IMG/VR virus record: IMGVR_UViG_3300009165_000040
Location: 1 to 23,056 of that record
DNA length: 23,056 nucleotides
Origin: a virus
Strand: one strand, 5' to 3'
The notes under the pieces are model-generated. The model was not told the DNA's origin and did no database searches. It was given only the letters and a program-made list of their open reading frames with translations. Below are positions 1 to 8,151 of this stretch, piece by piece. How positions within the stretch are numbered: the first letter of the stretch is position 1; each line of letters begins with the position of its first letter. The position numbers and the translations under genes are program-made.

Positions 1-1386
1 ACCCGCAGTGACAGGCTTGGTGAAGTCTATATAAGGGAAAATACCATCTAGCTGGTCAGAAATCTTGCTCGTTGTTGAGCCAACCAAGGCATAGACCCCG
101 TAGTTATTCATAAACAACACAGAACGGAAGTAAGGGTAAACAGCATATTTCAGCTTACTACCTACAGACGCAGACACGTTTGTGTTTGTGAACAGGGTAT
201 CCCCTGTGTTTGTAATCCTGACATCAGAAAAGACGTTGATGCTGTCTTCTCCAAAAATGTACAGAAAGTTGTTGGCAGACACCATGTTTTGTATGTTGCC
301 ACGCAAGGTAGAGTCTGTAATTGTCTCTGCACCAGCAGAAAGAGAAGTGAAGTCAGTAGGGCTAGTGGCAGAGGAAAAGGTAACTGTACGACCTGTAGCC
401 ACCCACACACGACCAGAAAACGTAGAGACAGCAGCTATTTCTTCTAGATTGGGTACACCTATTACCGTGGCATTTGCGTTGCCAGTGGGAGTTGGAGGAG
501 CCGCTATCGTGACAGTAGGCACACTTGTGAAGTTGTCACCCACATTTGACATGATGACTTGTGTGACTGCATTGCCAAACACGATAGCAGTGGCTGTGGC
601 ATTACCCCCTCCACCTCCAGTAATGGTGACGGCGGGAGCAGAAGCAGGGTCATAGCCAGAACCACCGTTAGTCACTTGTATGAACAACGCACCCTTTTTA
701 AAGGTCAAGATTTCAGCAATAGCAGTAGCACCGCTACCACCACCACCCGTGATGGTCACCGTAGGCGCAGCAGTGTATCCACTACCACCTTCTGTAATAG
801 AAATAGAAGACACCGCATTTGCCGTAATTGTGGACACAGCAATAGCTTGTACGCCATTTGTCTGGTTCGGTGCAGAGATAGTGACTGCTGGCGCAGAGGT
901 GTAGCCAGAACCTCTGTTTGTAAGCCCTATTTGACCTACACCGCCAACTTGTAGCAAATCAGTGCTGTCCCAAGTAAAAAGTCCTTTGTTGGGGTCACCT
1001 ATAAATACTTCCTCGTTCTTCCACTGTGCGATAGACACGTTGGCAGAAGAGAATGTACCTGTCACTCCTACATTGCCTACAGTGCCTGTATCTATGACAA
1101 CGTACTCTCCTCTGCCATCTTCTTGGAAAGCCAACAAGTAGTCAGACAAACCAAGATTGGTGTTTGTAAGGGTAGAGACTGTGTTGCCAAAAGAAATGGC
1201 ATTGCTACCACCATCTTTAACCGTGACTTGAGCGGGAACAATCTTGATGTTACCAAACCCGATAGGCATGGCATTTTCTATCCACGCAAACTCTTCTTCA
1301 TCAATAGCTGTTCTGTTGGCCTTGGTATTCAGGCCTTTGAAATTCTTATAGACAGCATAAGATTTCTTTTGTTCTGCGGAGGCCAT
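1..1386 (-). CDS. Tail hub / DNA-stabilisation-like protein (P22 gp10-like), 3' end missing
   Basis: The frame is open for 462 codons from the ATG at 1386 to the left edge, so the C-terminus lies outside the window. Residues 1-150 and 312-462 have the alternating strand pattern of propeller-like neck/hub proteins that seal DNA in the head. Examples are a '[13 protein letters not shown]' stretch near 338-350 and '[15 protein letters not shown]' near 373-387, which resemble the P22 gp10 layout. Residues 154-310 are four imperfect repeats of about 41 residues (listed separately). The start is two bases after the stop of the upstream adaptor gene, so translation is probably coupled. The position directly after the adaptor, at the distal end of the head-gene order, fits a neck or tail hub. 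The family is inferred from pattern only; a receptor-binding or tail-tubular role is possible. I am confident that it is a real virion gene, less so about its exact role. Confidence 0.75.
   Translation of the reverse strand, partial: MASAEQKKSYAVYKNFKGLNTKANRTAIDEEEFAWIENAMPIGFGNIKIVPAQVTVKDGGSNAISFGNTVSTLTNTNLGLSDYLLAFQEDGRGEYVVIDTGTVGNVGVTGTFSSANVSIAQWKNEEVFIGDPNKGLFTWDSTDLLQVGGVGQIGLTNRGSGYTSAPAVTISAPNQTNGVQAIAVSTITANAVSSISITEGGSGYTAAPTVTITGGGGSGATAIAEILTFKKGALFIQVTNGGSGYDPASAPAVTITGGGGGNATATAIVFGNAVTQVIMSNVGDNFTSVPTVTIAAPPTPTGNANATVIGVPNLEEIAAVSTFSGRVWVATGRTVTFSSATSPTDFTSLSAGAETITDSTLRGNIQNMVSANNFLYIFGEDSINVFSDVRITNTGDTLFTNTNVSASVGSKLKYAVYPYFRSVLFMNNYGVYALVGSTTSKISDQLDGIFPYIDFTKPVTAG
457..927 (-). 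repeat. Four tandem ~41-residue GSGY/APxVTI repeats inside the hub gene
   Basis: Translated repeats begin near residues 154, 195, 236 and 277 of the hub protein. The core is [18 protein letters not shown] followed by an Ala/Thr-rich strand. Units 1-3 keep GSGY; unit 4 has VGDNF at that place and APPTP instead of the Gly run. The pattern suggests a small beta-solenoid or beta-sandwich array inserted in a propeller-like scaffold. It is a protein-level repeat; the DNA of the units has diverged. Confidence 0.85.
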
Positions 1387-1388
1387 GA

Positions 1389-2228
1389 TTAGAACGTGCT
1401 GTAGGGGTCAGGGATTCTGCGGGTGTACACAGAGTTCAACACCGCTTGAACTTGCTTGGCATATTCTTGCTTGTATATCTCAGCTTCTCCATAGCTCTGT
1501 TCTTTGTACTTGGCCTTGTAAGCCGCATAGAAAGCTACAGGTGTTGTGTAGGGGTCTTGTATCTGGTCATTAACGTTGGGCGTGTTCAAGCTCAATGCTG
1601 TCGGCAAGATAGTGCTATCTATCTCCACCACATAGGCTTGGTCTGGAACAGGGCCGATATAAATAGTGTTTTGACCATAAACAGAGAAACACACAGGTCT
1701 GCCTACATAGTTTTGCCAGTAGCGTAACTGTGCATTAAAGTTTGACCAGGGCAAGTACCGCAAAGGAATGCGGCTGTTTCCCCAGTAAATGTTGACGTTC
1801 AAAATGTCTAGTGTCGTGCCCGTGGCAATATTGGCATAGGGGATAATTTCCGCAGGGCCAGAATACTGCAATGTGGCAGTGCCATCTGTGAATGGAGTAG
1901 AAGGCGGGAAAGTGTAGCCAGAAGCGGGATAAGGTGGAGGTGTAGTGCTAAGAACACCGCTGCCAGTTACCTCATAGATAAAGATATTGTTAAATATGAA
2001 TTGACCAGCAGTAACAGTAGCACCCGCAGTCCATACGGTTGCGGGTACGCCTGTGCTAGAAATTGGGGTGGCAGTAATTTGAAGGGTGCGTAAGCACCCA
2101 GTATCTCTCGCTACTCGCTCACGGGCATCGTTGATGTAGTCCGTTAGCTCCGAGGTAGACCAGAAGACAGAGTTTGCATCATGCAATAAACGCTGTACTT
2201 CCGTGATGTAGGAAGAGAGAGTTGCCAT
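1389..2228 (-). CDS. Head-to-tail adaptor (neck) protein
   Basis: This 279-residue protein starts with a helical segment '[21 protein letters not shown]' (trimmed; roughly residues 14-34), followed by an Arg-rich 'RERVARDTG' helix. That is the usual opening of head-completion/adaptor proteins that dock under the portal (the gp6/P22 gp4/SU10 adaptor type). The middle is Thr/Gly/Pro-rich beta structure. The C-terminal part from about residue 215 is helical ('[19 protein letters not shown]') and ends in '[10 protein letters not shown]'. Its place between the decoration/coat genes and the hub gene supports a neck role. Its stop lies two bases before the hub start. The family call is from pattern and synteny; confidence that it is a neck protein is good, the exact subfamily is not certain. 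Confidence 0.75.
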   Translation of the reverse strand: MATLSSYITEVQRLLHDANSVFWSTSELTDYINDARERVARDTGCLRTLQITATPISSTGVPATVWTAGATVTAGQFIFNNIFIYEVTGSGVLSTTPPPYPASGYTFPPSTPFTDGTATLQYSGPAEIIPYANIATGTTLDILNVNIYWGNSRIPLRYLPWSNFNAQLRYWQNYVGRPVCFSVYGQNTIYIGPVPDQAYVVEIDSTILPTALSLNTPNVNDQIQDPYTTPVAFYAAYKAKYKEQSYGEAEIYKQEYAKQVQAVLNSVYTRRIPDPYSTF

Positions 2229-2240
2229 GTTACCTTCATG

Positions 2241-2582
2241 TTATGCAACCCTCTGATTGGACTTTCCCCCAACGGATTTCTCAATCCGTAAGGGTACTAC
2301 GCCAACTGCCGAGGGTAACGAGCAGTTCTTTTGTGGATACTCTTCAGAGATTTGTAATCTTTTGAATTTTTCCGTTGCTTCTTCAAGTTCGCTGTGAAGT
2401 CGTATCAAGCCCAACTGGACAAGATACTTCTCCTTTTCCTCATCTCCATAACCTAACATATGCCTAGCAGCAGGGGCAGTCAACTCAACTGTCTTGCCAA
2501 TAGGAAAGTCATAACCGACATAGTTGTACTCAGCGTACAGGTCTTTATCGGTATGGTTGGTTACATAAACAAGGTCGGTCAT
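2241..2582 (-). CDS. Small conserved-type virion-region protein, unknown function
   Basis: This is a 113-residue soluble protein with an N-terminal beta-rich part ('LVYVTNHTDKDLYAEYNYVGYD', residues 4-25, cut to a fragment here), then a helix with 'TAPAARHMLGYGDEEKEKYLVQLG' features, and a basic C-terminus. Its ATG overlaps the stop of the upstream gene (ATGA, 2579-2582), so it is translationally coupled to the putative decoration protein. It has no membrane segment or signal peptide. The position between decoration and adaptor genes suggests a head-completion or assembly factor, but I recognise no family. It could equally be a non-structural chaperone. Confidence 0.65.
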   Translation of the reverse strand: MTDLVYVTNHTDKDLYAEYNYVGYDFPIGKTVELTAPAARHMLGYGDEEKEKYLVQLGLIRLHSELEEATEKFKRLQISEEYPQKNCSLPSAVGVVPLRIEKSVGGKSNQRVA

Positions 2583-2989
2583 AGTGTTACAACGTCACCG
2601 TACACTGCGATGTCAACTGTGTTGTTTGCGGCAGCGGCTGTATTGACACACACAAACAAAGAACCAGAATAGATTGTTGTGGCAGTGTTTGCCGTCAACC
2701 CTAAATCCTGATAATTTGTCGTTGCTGTGATATTTGCCAAAACAACTGCGTTTGAAACTGCGTTTGCTACGACACCATCATTGCTGTTAATGATAGTGAC
2801 GTTGGCAGCGGCAACACTTCCATTGGCATTTTGGACAGTAATACGGCGAACAATGTAGCTTGTACCGATTGTTGGAATAGTTGCAATGGCATTACCTGTG
2901 CTTCCCAAACCGATGGGAACAGATGTAGTGCCAATCAAAACATTACCAAAACTATCGGGATACAGTGCACCTACATGATTCGAGTTCAT
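2579..2989 (-). CDS. Probable head decoration/virion protein (Ala/Asn/Thr-rich)
   Basis: The product is 136 residues, dominated by Ala, Asn, Thr, Val and Ile with almost no charged residues after the first third. It reads as alternating short beta strands ('YIVRRITVQNANGSV', 'ANVTIINSNDGVVAN', 'SLFVCVNTAAAANN'). This composition is typical of capsid decoration and fibre proteins. It lies just downstream of another low-complexity beta protein and the major capsid gene. An SD-like sequence (AAGGAGA) precedes the ATG at 2989. The role is inferred from composition and position; no catalytic motif is present. Confidence 0.6.
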   Translation of the reverse strand: MNSNHVGALYPDSFGNVLIGTTSVPIGLGSTGNAIATIPTIGTSYIVRRITVQNANGSVAAANVTIINSNDGVVANAVSNAVVLANITATTNYQDLGLTANTATTIYSGSLFVCVNTAAAANNTVDIAVYGDVVTL

Positions 2990-2998
2990 ACTGTCTCC

Positions 2999-3322
2999 TT
3001 AGCTTGTGTAAGTGCTGTTTGCGTTGATACCACCATTGATGGTCAAAGCAGTGGCAGCACCTGCGCCAGCAATAATTGACTGTGCAAACACGTTCACGCC
3101 ATCAGACAAAATCATGCCGCCAGTGTTATTGGCAAGCAGAGTTGTGATGGATGAGCCGTTATTTGCAGTAACAATTACGTTGGCTGCGGGAAACACCATG
3201 TAAGTACCTGCGGGAATCACAGTACCTGCGTTAGCGGCAGTCAGTGATACGTTGGAGAAGTACGCACCAGCAGTGTTGGTGGTTGCATTCGCCAGAATGA
3301 TTTTGTTCATTGCTAAAGCCAT
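2999..3322 (-). CDS. Probable head decoration protein directly after major capsid gene
   Basis: This 107-residue, Ala/Asn/Thr/Val-rich protein has hardly any charged residues and a beta-strand rhythm ('AYFSNVSLTAANAGTVIPAG'). It begins only 12 bases after the end of the major capsid gene and has an AGGAG Shine-Dalgarno 8 bases before its ATG. Capsid decoration (cement) proteins commonly sit in this position. It resembles the next gene in composition, so the pair may be an old duplication or two decoration subunits. No specific family is recognised. Confidence 0.6.
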   Translation of the reverse strand: MALAMNKIILANATTNTAGAYFSNVSLTAANAGTVIPAGTYMVFPAANVIVTANNGSSITTLLANNTGGMILSDGVNVFAQSIIAGAGAATALTINGGINANSTYTS

Positions 3323-3334
3323 GACTTTTTCTCC

Positions 3335-4336
3335 TTACAGTGAAAGGTAGTTGTAACCCGTCACCTTGGTCATTGACTTAGGTTTGACGTTCACCAATTC
3401 GGCAATCATCAAAACTGCGCCAACATAACCAATTTGCCAGTTCGGGAGTGTGGACTCAAAGCCTGTAAACACAAACGAACCTTGCTCATGGATGTACAGA
3501 GACAAGTAGTTGGTGTTCAGGAAGTACACAGTACCTTCAGGGCAGTAAGGGTCTGGATAGATAGGTACGCCAGCAACCATCAAGGCACGGAAAGCAGCTT
3601 GAGGGCCATTGGTTTCGCCATCAAAACCTGCGCCTGGGGTGATAACGTATTGCTCTTGACCAACAAAGTCTTGAGCTAACAGTGTCCAAGTGCCAAAACC
3701 GCAAATACCAAGGCTAGGCATTTCAGCACCAGCTTTCACTGTGCCAGAAATGTATTGCAGAATGTTTTGACGGGTTGGGTTCACAGAGCCAGCGGCATAC
3801 TGTGAAGATTTCCACCAAGTGTAGGTACTACGGTCAATGTTGCCGTAAGTGCCTGAGTTTGCAACAGCAGCGGGTAAACCGATGAACTGTTGTGTGTTGC
3901 TGGTGTTGTTGTACAAAGCGGTTGCCATTGCATCCATCATCACGTTGGTTGCATCGTTCATACGAGCTTCAATCAACGGAATAATGGCAGCATCTTGCTG
4001 AACTGCGCCTTCCATACCGAGGAACGGTACAGGAGAAATCATCAGTTTCAGGTCGAATTCAGCGTTGTAAGCACCTTGCTGGACTGACGGTTGGGCAAAA
4101 GAGCCACTGTAGTCAGACCATTGAGCGTTCACAAACTGTGCGCCTTGGACAGGAACGGTTACAGAAGAAACACCACCAGAGGCAGACTGACTGTTGGCAA
4201 TCAGAGCCGCCATGAGGGGTGTCGAGTTATAAAGCTGGACAACCAGCTTGGGGATAAAGGCTCTACGAGTAACGTAAGTCAGTTCGTTGAACTGTGCTGA
4301 CCCTGTTGCTGGTAGGATGCCGCCGCCAATAGCCAT
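3335..4336 (-). CDS. Major capsid protein (HK97-fold type)
   Basis: The 333-residue protein is preceded by a perfect AGGAGG Shine-Dalgarno and is the usual size for a phage coat protein without a protease domain. It has an N-arm ('MAIGGGILPATGSAQFNELT'), then 'RRAFIPKLVVQLYNSTPLM' with the helix/strand pattern of the spine region. The mid region has 'EARMNDATNVMMDAMATALY', a long spine-helix candidate, and the C-terminal half has 'GVPIYPDPYCPEGTVYFLN' (A-domain strands). 'AFRALMVAGVPIYPD' and the 'NWQIGYVGAVLMIAELV' strand near the end are typical of these coat proteins. It is flanked by a scaffold candidate upstream and decoration candidates downstream. The start is set by the strong SD. Confidence 0.85.
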   Translation of the reverse strand: MAIGGGILPATGSAQFNELTYVTRRAFIPKLVVQLYNSTPLMAALIANSQSASGGVSSVTVPVQGAQFVNAQWSDYSGSFAQPSVQQGAYNAEFDLKLMISPVPFLGMEGAVQQDAAIIPLIEARMNDATNVMMDAMATALYNNTSNTQQFIGLPAAVANSGTYGNIDRSTYTWWKSSQYAAGSVNPTRQNILQYISGTVKAGAEMPSLGICGFGTWTLLAQDFVGQEQYVITPGAGFDGETNGPQAAFRALMVAGVPIYPDPYCPEGTVYFLNTNYLSLYIHEQGSFVFTGFESTLPNWQIGYVGAVLMIAELVNVKPKSMTKVTGYNYLSL

Positions 4337-4365
4337 AAGGCCTCCTATGAAAAAAAATTACCCTC

Positions 4366-4896
4366 TCACAACCCAATAGGACGATGCGGTTTCCGCAAGT
4401 CATTGAGCGCATTCATTGCCTCATTACGAGCAGCGGCTGCTGGATTCTTCCAATACTTGTTCAAGTCAAATTGCTTGACAGCACTTGGGTTGTATCCAGA
4501 TGAAGTCGGCACTGCGGCTTGCTTCATCCACTGATGGTATTCGGCTGCTGTTTCGTGGTTAGTGATACCACGCTCCAACATAATTTTTTCTACGTCACCA
4601 ACTTCTGATTCGTTAGAAATCAAACCCTTTTTCATCAAAGACTGACGGCGATTGTTGAGTTCTTCAATCGCTTCTTTCTCACGCAACTTGGCTTCTAAGG
4701 CTTGCACACGGTCTTCAGAACGGCTGACCGCTCTGTGTGTGTAGTCTTCGATGTCAAGTTCTGGAATAGGAAGGTCTGGTTTGACCTTCTTAGTCATACG
4801 CAAGAAGTCTTTGCGGGTATCGGGGTTTTCCGCAAGAGTTTGAGCAAGTGCTGCTAACTCATCACGGGCTTCTAAGGAAAGATTTTCTAGTGACAT
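4366..4896 (-). CDS. Capsid scaffolding-protein candidate
   Basis: This 176-residue, highly charged, mostly helical protein contains a coiled-coil stretch around residues 57-95 ('SRSEDRVQALEAKLREKEAI') and a basic C-terminal tail ('RKPHRPIGL'). A charged helical protein with a basic C-terminus encoded immediately before the major capsid gene is the standard profile of a phage scaffold. The basic tail is where scaffolds usually bind coat. A 29-base gap with an 8-T run and an AGGAGG site separates it from the coat gene. The role is inferred; no sequence family is recognised with certainty. Confidence 0.65.
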   Translation of the reverse strand: MSLENLSLEARDELAALAQTLAENPDTRKDFLRMTKKVKPDLPIPELDIEDYTHRAVSRSEDRVQALEAKLREKEAIEELNNRRQSLMKKGLISNESEVGDVEKIMLERGITNHETAAEYHQWMKQAAVPTSSGYNPSAVKQFDLNKYWKNPAAAARNEAMNALNDLRKPHRPIGL

Positions 4897-4917
4897 AAAG
4901 TTACCCTCTTTATACGA

Positions 4918-5100
4918 TTAAATAACACGCTTGCCGTCTGCTGGTTTTTGGACAGCCATACCCGACTTGCTGATTTTGTTCGGGCCACTCAAGCCACCGA
5001 ACTGTGAAAAACGTGGAGTGTTGGTGACAACGCCATTTTGTTGGTTATTGTCTGTAGGTTTGCGAGGTGCTGCTGCGCCTCTAGGCTTAAAGAGTTCCAT
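4918..5100 (-). CDS. Small basic protein of structural block, unknown
   Basis: The predicted 60-residue protein is rich in Lys, Pro, Gly, Asn and Gln ('FKPRGAAAPRKPTDNNQQNG') and looks disordered, with no transmembrane segment. It sits nine bases after the upstream gene and before the scaffold candidate, in the same direction, with an AAGGAATC-type SD upstream. Such small basic proteins in head operons may bind DNA or assist assembly, but nothing in this sequence fixes a function. Confidence 0.5.
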   Translation of the reverse strand: MELFKPRGAAAPRKPTDNNQQNGVVTNTPRFSQFGGLSGPNKISKSGMAVQKPADGKRVI

Positions 5101-5109
5101 TTTGATTCC

Positions 5110-5568
5110 TTACATTGGGGGAGGGGGAGGCATACCACCAGCGGTAGGCATACCAGGGATAGGTGCTTGAGCCATTGCTTTGCCTTCAGGGGTAGCACCA
5201 CCCGCCTGTGGCAAGGTTTGCAGTAACTGAAGAATTTCAGATTGCTGTAACTCGTCAGTTTTGCCTTTTTTCTGACCAATCAAGCCACTGAGTGCACGAA
5301 TGGCATTGAGGGTTTTCTTGCCCTCTTCGGAAACTGAGCCAAATGCGGGTAGGGACTGTTCAAGCAAGTCGATAGCCATGCTTATGTTGATAAGTGCGGC
5401 TTCTCTGTTTCCCATCTTGGGTTCTGGAGTAGACATGGGGGAGGCCATTGGAGGCGGCTCAATTTCACCCATGTCTTCTGGCATTTGCGATTCATTAGGG
5501 GTGGGTGCGCCCGCAGCCGCTTGGCTACCACGCATTAACTCCATCAACTTATCTGGTGGAACACTCAT
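5110..5568 (-). CDS. Pro/Met-rich head-region protein, unknown
   Basis: I choose the ATG at 5568, five bases after AAGGAG, rather than the GTG two codons upstream; this gives 152 residues. Three parts are visible: a disordered Pro/Met/Ala-rich N-terminal third ('PEDMGEIEPPPMASPMSTPE'), a helical core from about residue 55 to 105 ('ALINISMAIDLLEQSLPAFG', 'KTLNAIRALSGLIGQKKGK'), and a Gly/Pro/Met-rich tail ending in a run of five prolines. It lies between portal and scaffold genes. Similar disordered-helical-disordered proteins can act as scaffold or portal-associated factors; that is speculation here. Confidence 0.6.
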   Translation of the reverse strand: MSVPPDKLMELMRGSQAAAGAPTPNESQMPEDMGEIEPPPMASPMSTPEPKMGNREAALINISMAIDLLEQSLPAFGSVSEEGKKTLNAIRALSGLIGQKKGKTDELQQSEILQLLQTLPQAGGATPEGKAMAQAPIPGMPTAGGMPPPPPM

Positions 5569-5651
5569 AATCACTCCTTGCCGTGTTTGTAACCACTTAC
5601 AAACATCTTGTCAATAGGTAGAGGGCATTTTTTGTCAGCCCTCTGTAGACA

Positions 5652-5711
5652 TTACTTGCGGTCTTTACGGGCTTTGCGTCCCATACGAGCCATTTTTGCT
5701 TTTCCGTACAT
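5652..5711 (-). CDS. Tiny basic peptide MYGKAKMARMGRKARKDRK
   Basis: This short frame encodes 19 residues, ten of them Lys or Arg, with no acidic residue except one Asp. An AAAGGAAA Shine-Dalgarno lies about eight bases before its ATG. It falls in what would otherwise be a 246-base gap in a densely packed operon, next to a second tiny basic frame. The peptide could bind nucleic acid or the acidic portal/scaffold proteins. It is too short for family assignment, so the call depends on the SD, position and composition. Confidence 0.45.
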   Translation of the reverse strand: MYGKAKMARMGRKARKDRK

Positions 5712-5782
5712 CACAATAATTTCCTTTTACAAGGCCACCTACAAAGGGGAGGCAGCCATACCCTTCCTCACGGAATCCTAGA

Positions 5783-5824
5783 TTAACGGCGGCACTTACG
5801 ACCGCTTTTTGCTTTCATGTTCAT
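5783..5824 (-). CDS. Tiny basic peptide MNMKAKSGRKCRR
   Basis: The 13-residue frame starts at an ATG that overlaps the stop of the upstream gene (ATGA) and has GGAGGA six bases before it, a very strong site. Seven of 13 residues are Lys, Arg or Cys. The coupling to the upstream gene and the strong SD argue that ribosomes engage here. It could also be a leader whose translation exposes the next site. It is probably too short to be called by automatic annotation. Confidence 0.4.
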   Translation of the reverse strand: MNMKAKSGRKCRR

Positions 5825-6003
5825 CGCATTCCTCCAGTTTGTTTACGGTTGAAGTCACGTTGGCTTCTTCCGTATGAGGTTTTATACCCAGTTTGACGCA
5901 AAGTCAAGTTAGGTGCAGACTCATTGCGTTTCAAAGAAGCTGTGTCAACCCGTGGTTGGTCAGCCGTAGGTTGTGTCATGCCAGTGTTGTTTATAGCCAT
6001 CAT
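5821..6003 (-). CDS. Small protein coupled to portal gene, unknown
   Basis: The protein has 60 residues (or 59 from the second ATG). It is polar and basic towards the C-terminus ('TLRQTGYKTSYGRSQRDFNR') and has no membrane segment. Its start overlaps the portal stop (ATGA at 6000-6003) and AAGGTGG from the portal's last codons serves as SD. It probably has a head-assembly or DNA-associated role by position, but no family is recognised. Confidence 0.5.
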   Translation of the reverse strand: MMAINNTGMTQPTADQPRVDTASLKRNESAPNLTLRQTGYKTSYGRSQRDFNRKQTGGMR

Positions 6004-7646
6004 CCCACCTTTTTCAAGTCTGGTTTACCTTCTGCCTTTGGAGGTTGCATTTGTTGTGCTTGTTGCTCCATCGCCTGTTGAGCAGCTTGTTTCTCTTCTG
6101 CTTTTCTTAATCTTTCCAACAACAATTGTTTCATTGGCGGTTCAATCATGTCAAGCAAGGACTCTTTGTCAATCACGCCAGCTTGGAACAACTCAAACGC
6201 CATCTTGCGACTGTCTTCCATGAAGATAGGTGAATTAGAGTGAGCATCCACTTTTACTACAAAATCTTTGGTGAACTGGTCTGCAATAAATTTCAGTCCA
6301 CGTGTGTCTGTGTAGTGGGTGTTGTCATAGACCTGCATTAACTTGAGATACAGGGTTGCCATTTTCTCTAAGCTGTCTTCAATGATAAGGGCACGTTTCT
6401 TGGCTCGGCTTGAACCTAGTCGAGCAAGTTGTGAGGCATGTCCTGAAGAGCGAACACCTGCTTCGCCACGGCCTTGCAATACAGAAACAATGCCAGATGC
6501 CTCTTCAAACATCAGGTCAACTTCACCAATTTCTCTGAACAAGTCAGGTGGGATAGTGGGTGCTAACTTCTCTACTTTTGCGCTTGGCATATCGGTTGAC
6601 AGCAAGCCACCTGCTCTGTTTAGCGCAAAGTTCTTCTCATCAAGAATACCTGTAAAGCCAATCAAGGCGGTAGGTGGACTGACCTGTTTGGCAAGCAAGT
6701 CTAAGATTTCGGTCATACGCTTGTTGCGTAGTTGCTGGAGATAAATTAGACGCTGTACTTCGGACGCACCCCAGTAGTAATCGTAGAGCGGGTTGGGGCA
6801 GATTTGGACAAAAGGCAACTCGCCTTTCAAGAACATTGACTCGCCTGTGCGGTCATAGATGATGACATCAGGGTCTGCTTTTGTCACGACTTGATAGTCT
6901 TTTGTCTCATCATTCCATACCCACAACTCGACCATTTCAATGGTGTCTTCAGAGACTTGTGCTTTGTAGGTTGGGTTACCTGACAAGTCAAGATTGATGT
7001 TGCCGTACATCGTGGGGTTAGATTGGGACAAGATGATGCGCTGAATGCCGTTGGCAATTTCGGTGCGCTCATGTTGCGTGGACATCACCCGTTTGACAAT
7101 AGAGTCTCTTTGCGGGTGGCTGTAGAGTCTGTCGTACAACTCAGACTTGGTGATGTAGTAGGTTTGAACAATGGCTTCTTGTCTGTCTGTGTAGGGGCTG
7201 TCTTCACGCAAGACACCTATACAAGCGGGTTCTACCATGTAGGGGTGGATGCCGTTGTTGACAACGAGTTTGACAAAGGTTGTGTTGTAGCAAAGTGACC
7301 ACGTGACTGCGGTTGAGAACACCTGGTCGGCATTGCTGTTGAGCCATTCGTCATTGAGTGCTTTGCTCAAGGTCGGTACTTTGATTTGCTCATCCTCAGA
7401 AACAGATGCGCCTGTGTGGATAGAGAACTTGGTAGTTTCTGCGGAGTACAGGAACGAGGTAAGTTGGTCTATGTGCGGGTAGATTTTGTTGTAGATGGCG
7501 GGAACGTCATCAGGTGCATTGCCGAACAGGTAGTAAGAGCGCAAAGAAGAGTAGTCAACCTTGCGCTGCTCTCGACTGACAAGGCATTTCTCTATGAGGT
7601 CTAAATAAAAATTTTCTCTAGCTACGGGTTCTTTAGGGATTCTCAT
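6000..7646 (-). CDS. Portal protein
   Basis: The protein is 548 residues, within the normal range for podo/siphovirus portals. Portal-like features are the N-terminal helical 'YSSLRSYYLFGNAPDDVPAI' region, an early 'KIYPHIDQLTSFLYS', a strand-rich wing, and the stem/crown region near 390-440 ('EASGIVSVLQGRGEAGVRSS', 'HASQLARLGSSRAKKRALII'). It ends in a long Glu/Gln/Lys/Ala-rich helical tail, as barrel or crown helices do. It forms the dodecameric channel through which terminase packs DNA. Its ATG overlaps the upstream gene's stop (7643-7646). The gene order terminase - portal - scaffold - coat supports the call. Confidence 0.85.
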   Translation of the reverse strand: MRIPKEPVARENFYLDLIEKCLVSREQRKVDYSSLRSYYLFGNAPDDVPAIYNKIYPHIDQLTSFLYSAETTKFSIHTGASVSEDEQIKVPTLSKALNDEWLNSNADQVFSTAVTWSLCYNTTFVKLVVNNGIHPYMVEPACIGVLREDSPYTDRQEAIVQTYYITKSELYDRLYSHPQRDSIVKRVMSTQHERTEIANGIQRIILSQSNPTMYGNINLDLSGNPTYKAQVSEDTIEMVELWVWNDETKDYQVVTKADPDVIIYDRTGESMFLKGELPFVQICPNPLYDYYWGASEVQRLIYLQQLRNKRMTEILDLLAKQVSPPTALIGFTGILDEKNFALNRAGGLLSTDMPSAKVEKLAPTIPPDLFREIGEVDLMFEEASGIVSVLQGRGEAGVRSSGHASQLARLGSSRAKKRALIIEDSLEKMATLYLKLMQVYDNTHYTDTRGLKFIADQFTKDFVVKVDAHSNSPIFMEDSRKMAFELFQAGVIDKESLLDMIEPPMKQLLLERLRKAEEKQAAQQAMEQQAQQMQPPKAEGKPDLKKVG

Positions 7647-8149
7647 TTTCTCACCTGTAAGTTTTCGTGGTCATTCATTACCACACTCGCACGGGGGCCT
7701 TGCAAGTTACCCGCTGCTTTGGGGTTAATTCCCACGGATTCTCCGTTAACAGACTTAAATTGTCCACCCATGACTGATTTCATGTTGATGTTTCCGCCAC
7801 CACCCCAGATAACGGAGTCACCAGGGCGGGTTTGCTTCTGTTTTTGCTCATTTTGGGCTTGCATAGCGTCTGTAGCCTCGGCAAACTGCTTGTCTGTGAG
7901 CTTATTCTTGCGTTTCATGTAGCCAGATTGGTGTTCACCAGCTTTTGTGGACTTGATATCCGTCATATCGTATTCAATGGCAAGTTGCTTCAGATTATTG
8001 TCAGTTGCAGAGGTTTTTGCCGACCTTGTGCCCACAGGCTTCAAGTGAACAACAGATAACTCTCCTTTGCAGTTCTTCATGGGGCATGTAGCCTCCCATG
8101 CCTCAAAGATTCCGTGGTTTGTGCAGTAATAGTCTCTCAAAATACCCAT
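7643..8149 (-). CDS. Zinc-ribbon-like phage protein, unknown function
   Basis: The 168-residue protein opens with 'YYCTNHGIFEAWEATCPMKN' and a following C, giving a C-x2-H ... C-x4-C spacing that can bind zinc like small phage zinc ribbons. The rest is polar. Residues about 63-105 are a Lys/Gln/Glu-rich helix ('KNKLTDKQFAEATDAMQAQN'), and the tail is Gly/Asn-rich ('VIWGGGGNINMKSVMGGQFK'). It sits just before the portal and overlaps its start. It may be a packaging or head-assembly accessory; the metal site is read from the sequence, the role is not known. Confidence 0.6.
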   Translation of the reverse strand: MGILRDYYCTNHGIFEAWEATCPMKNCKGELSVVHLKPVGTRSAKTSATDNNLKQLAIEYDMTDIKSTKAGEHQSGYMKRKNKLTDKQFAEATDAMQAQNEQKQKQTRPGDSVIWGGGGNINMKSVMGGQFKSVNGESVGINPKAAGNLQGPRASVVMNDHENLQVRK

Positions 8150-8151
8150 TT

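Noticed and set aside
182-954. Plus-strand frames opposite the hub gene
   Set aside because: They are antisense readings of a Gly/Thr/Val-rich gene, without ribosome sites, and the minus frame is continuous and family-like.
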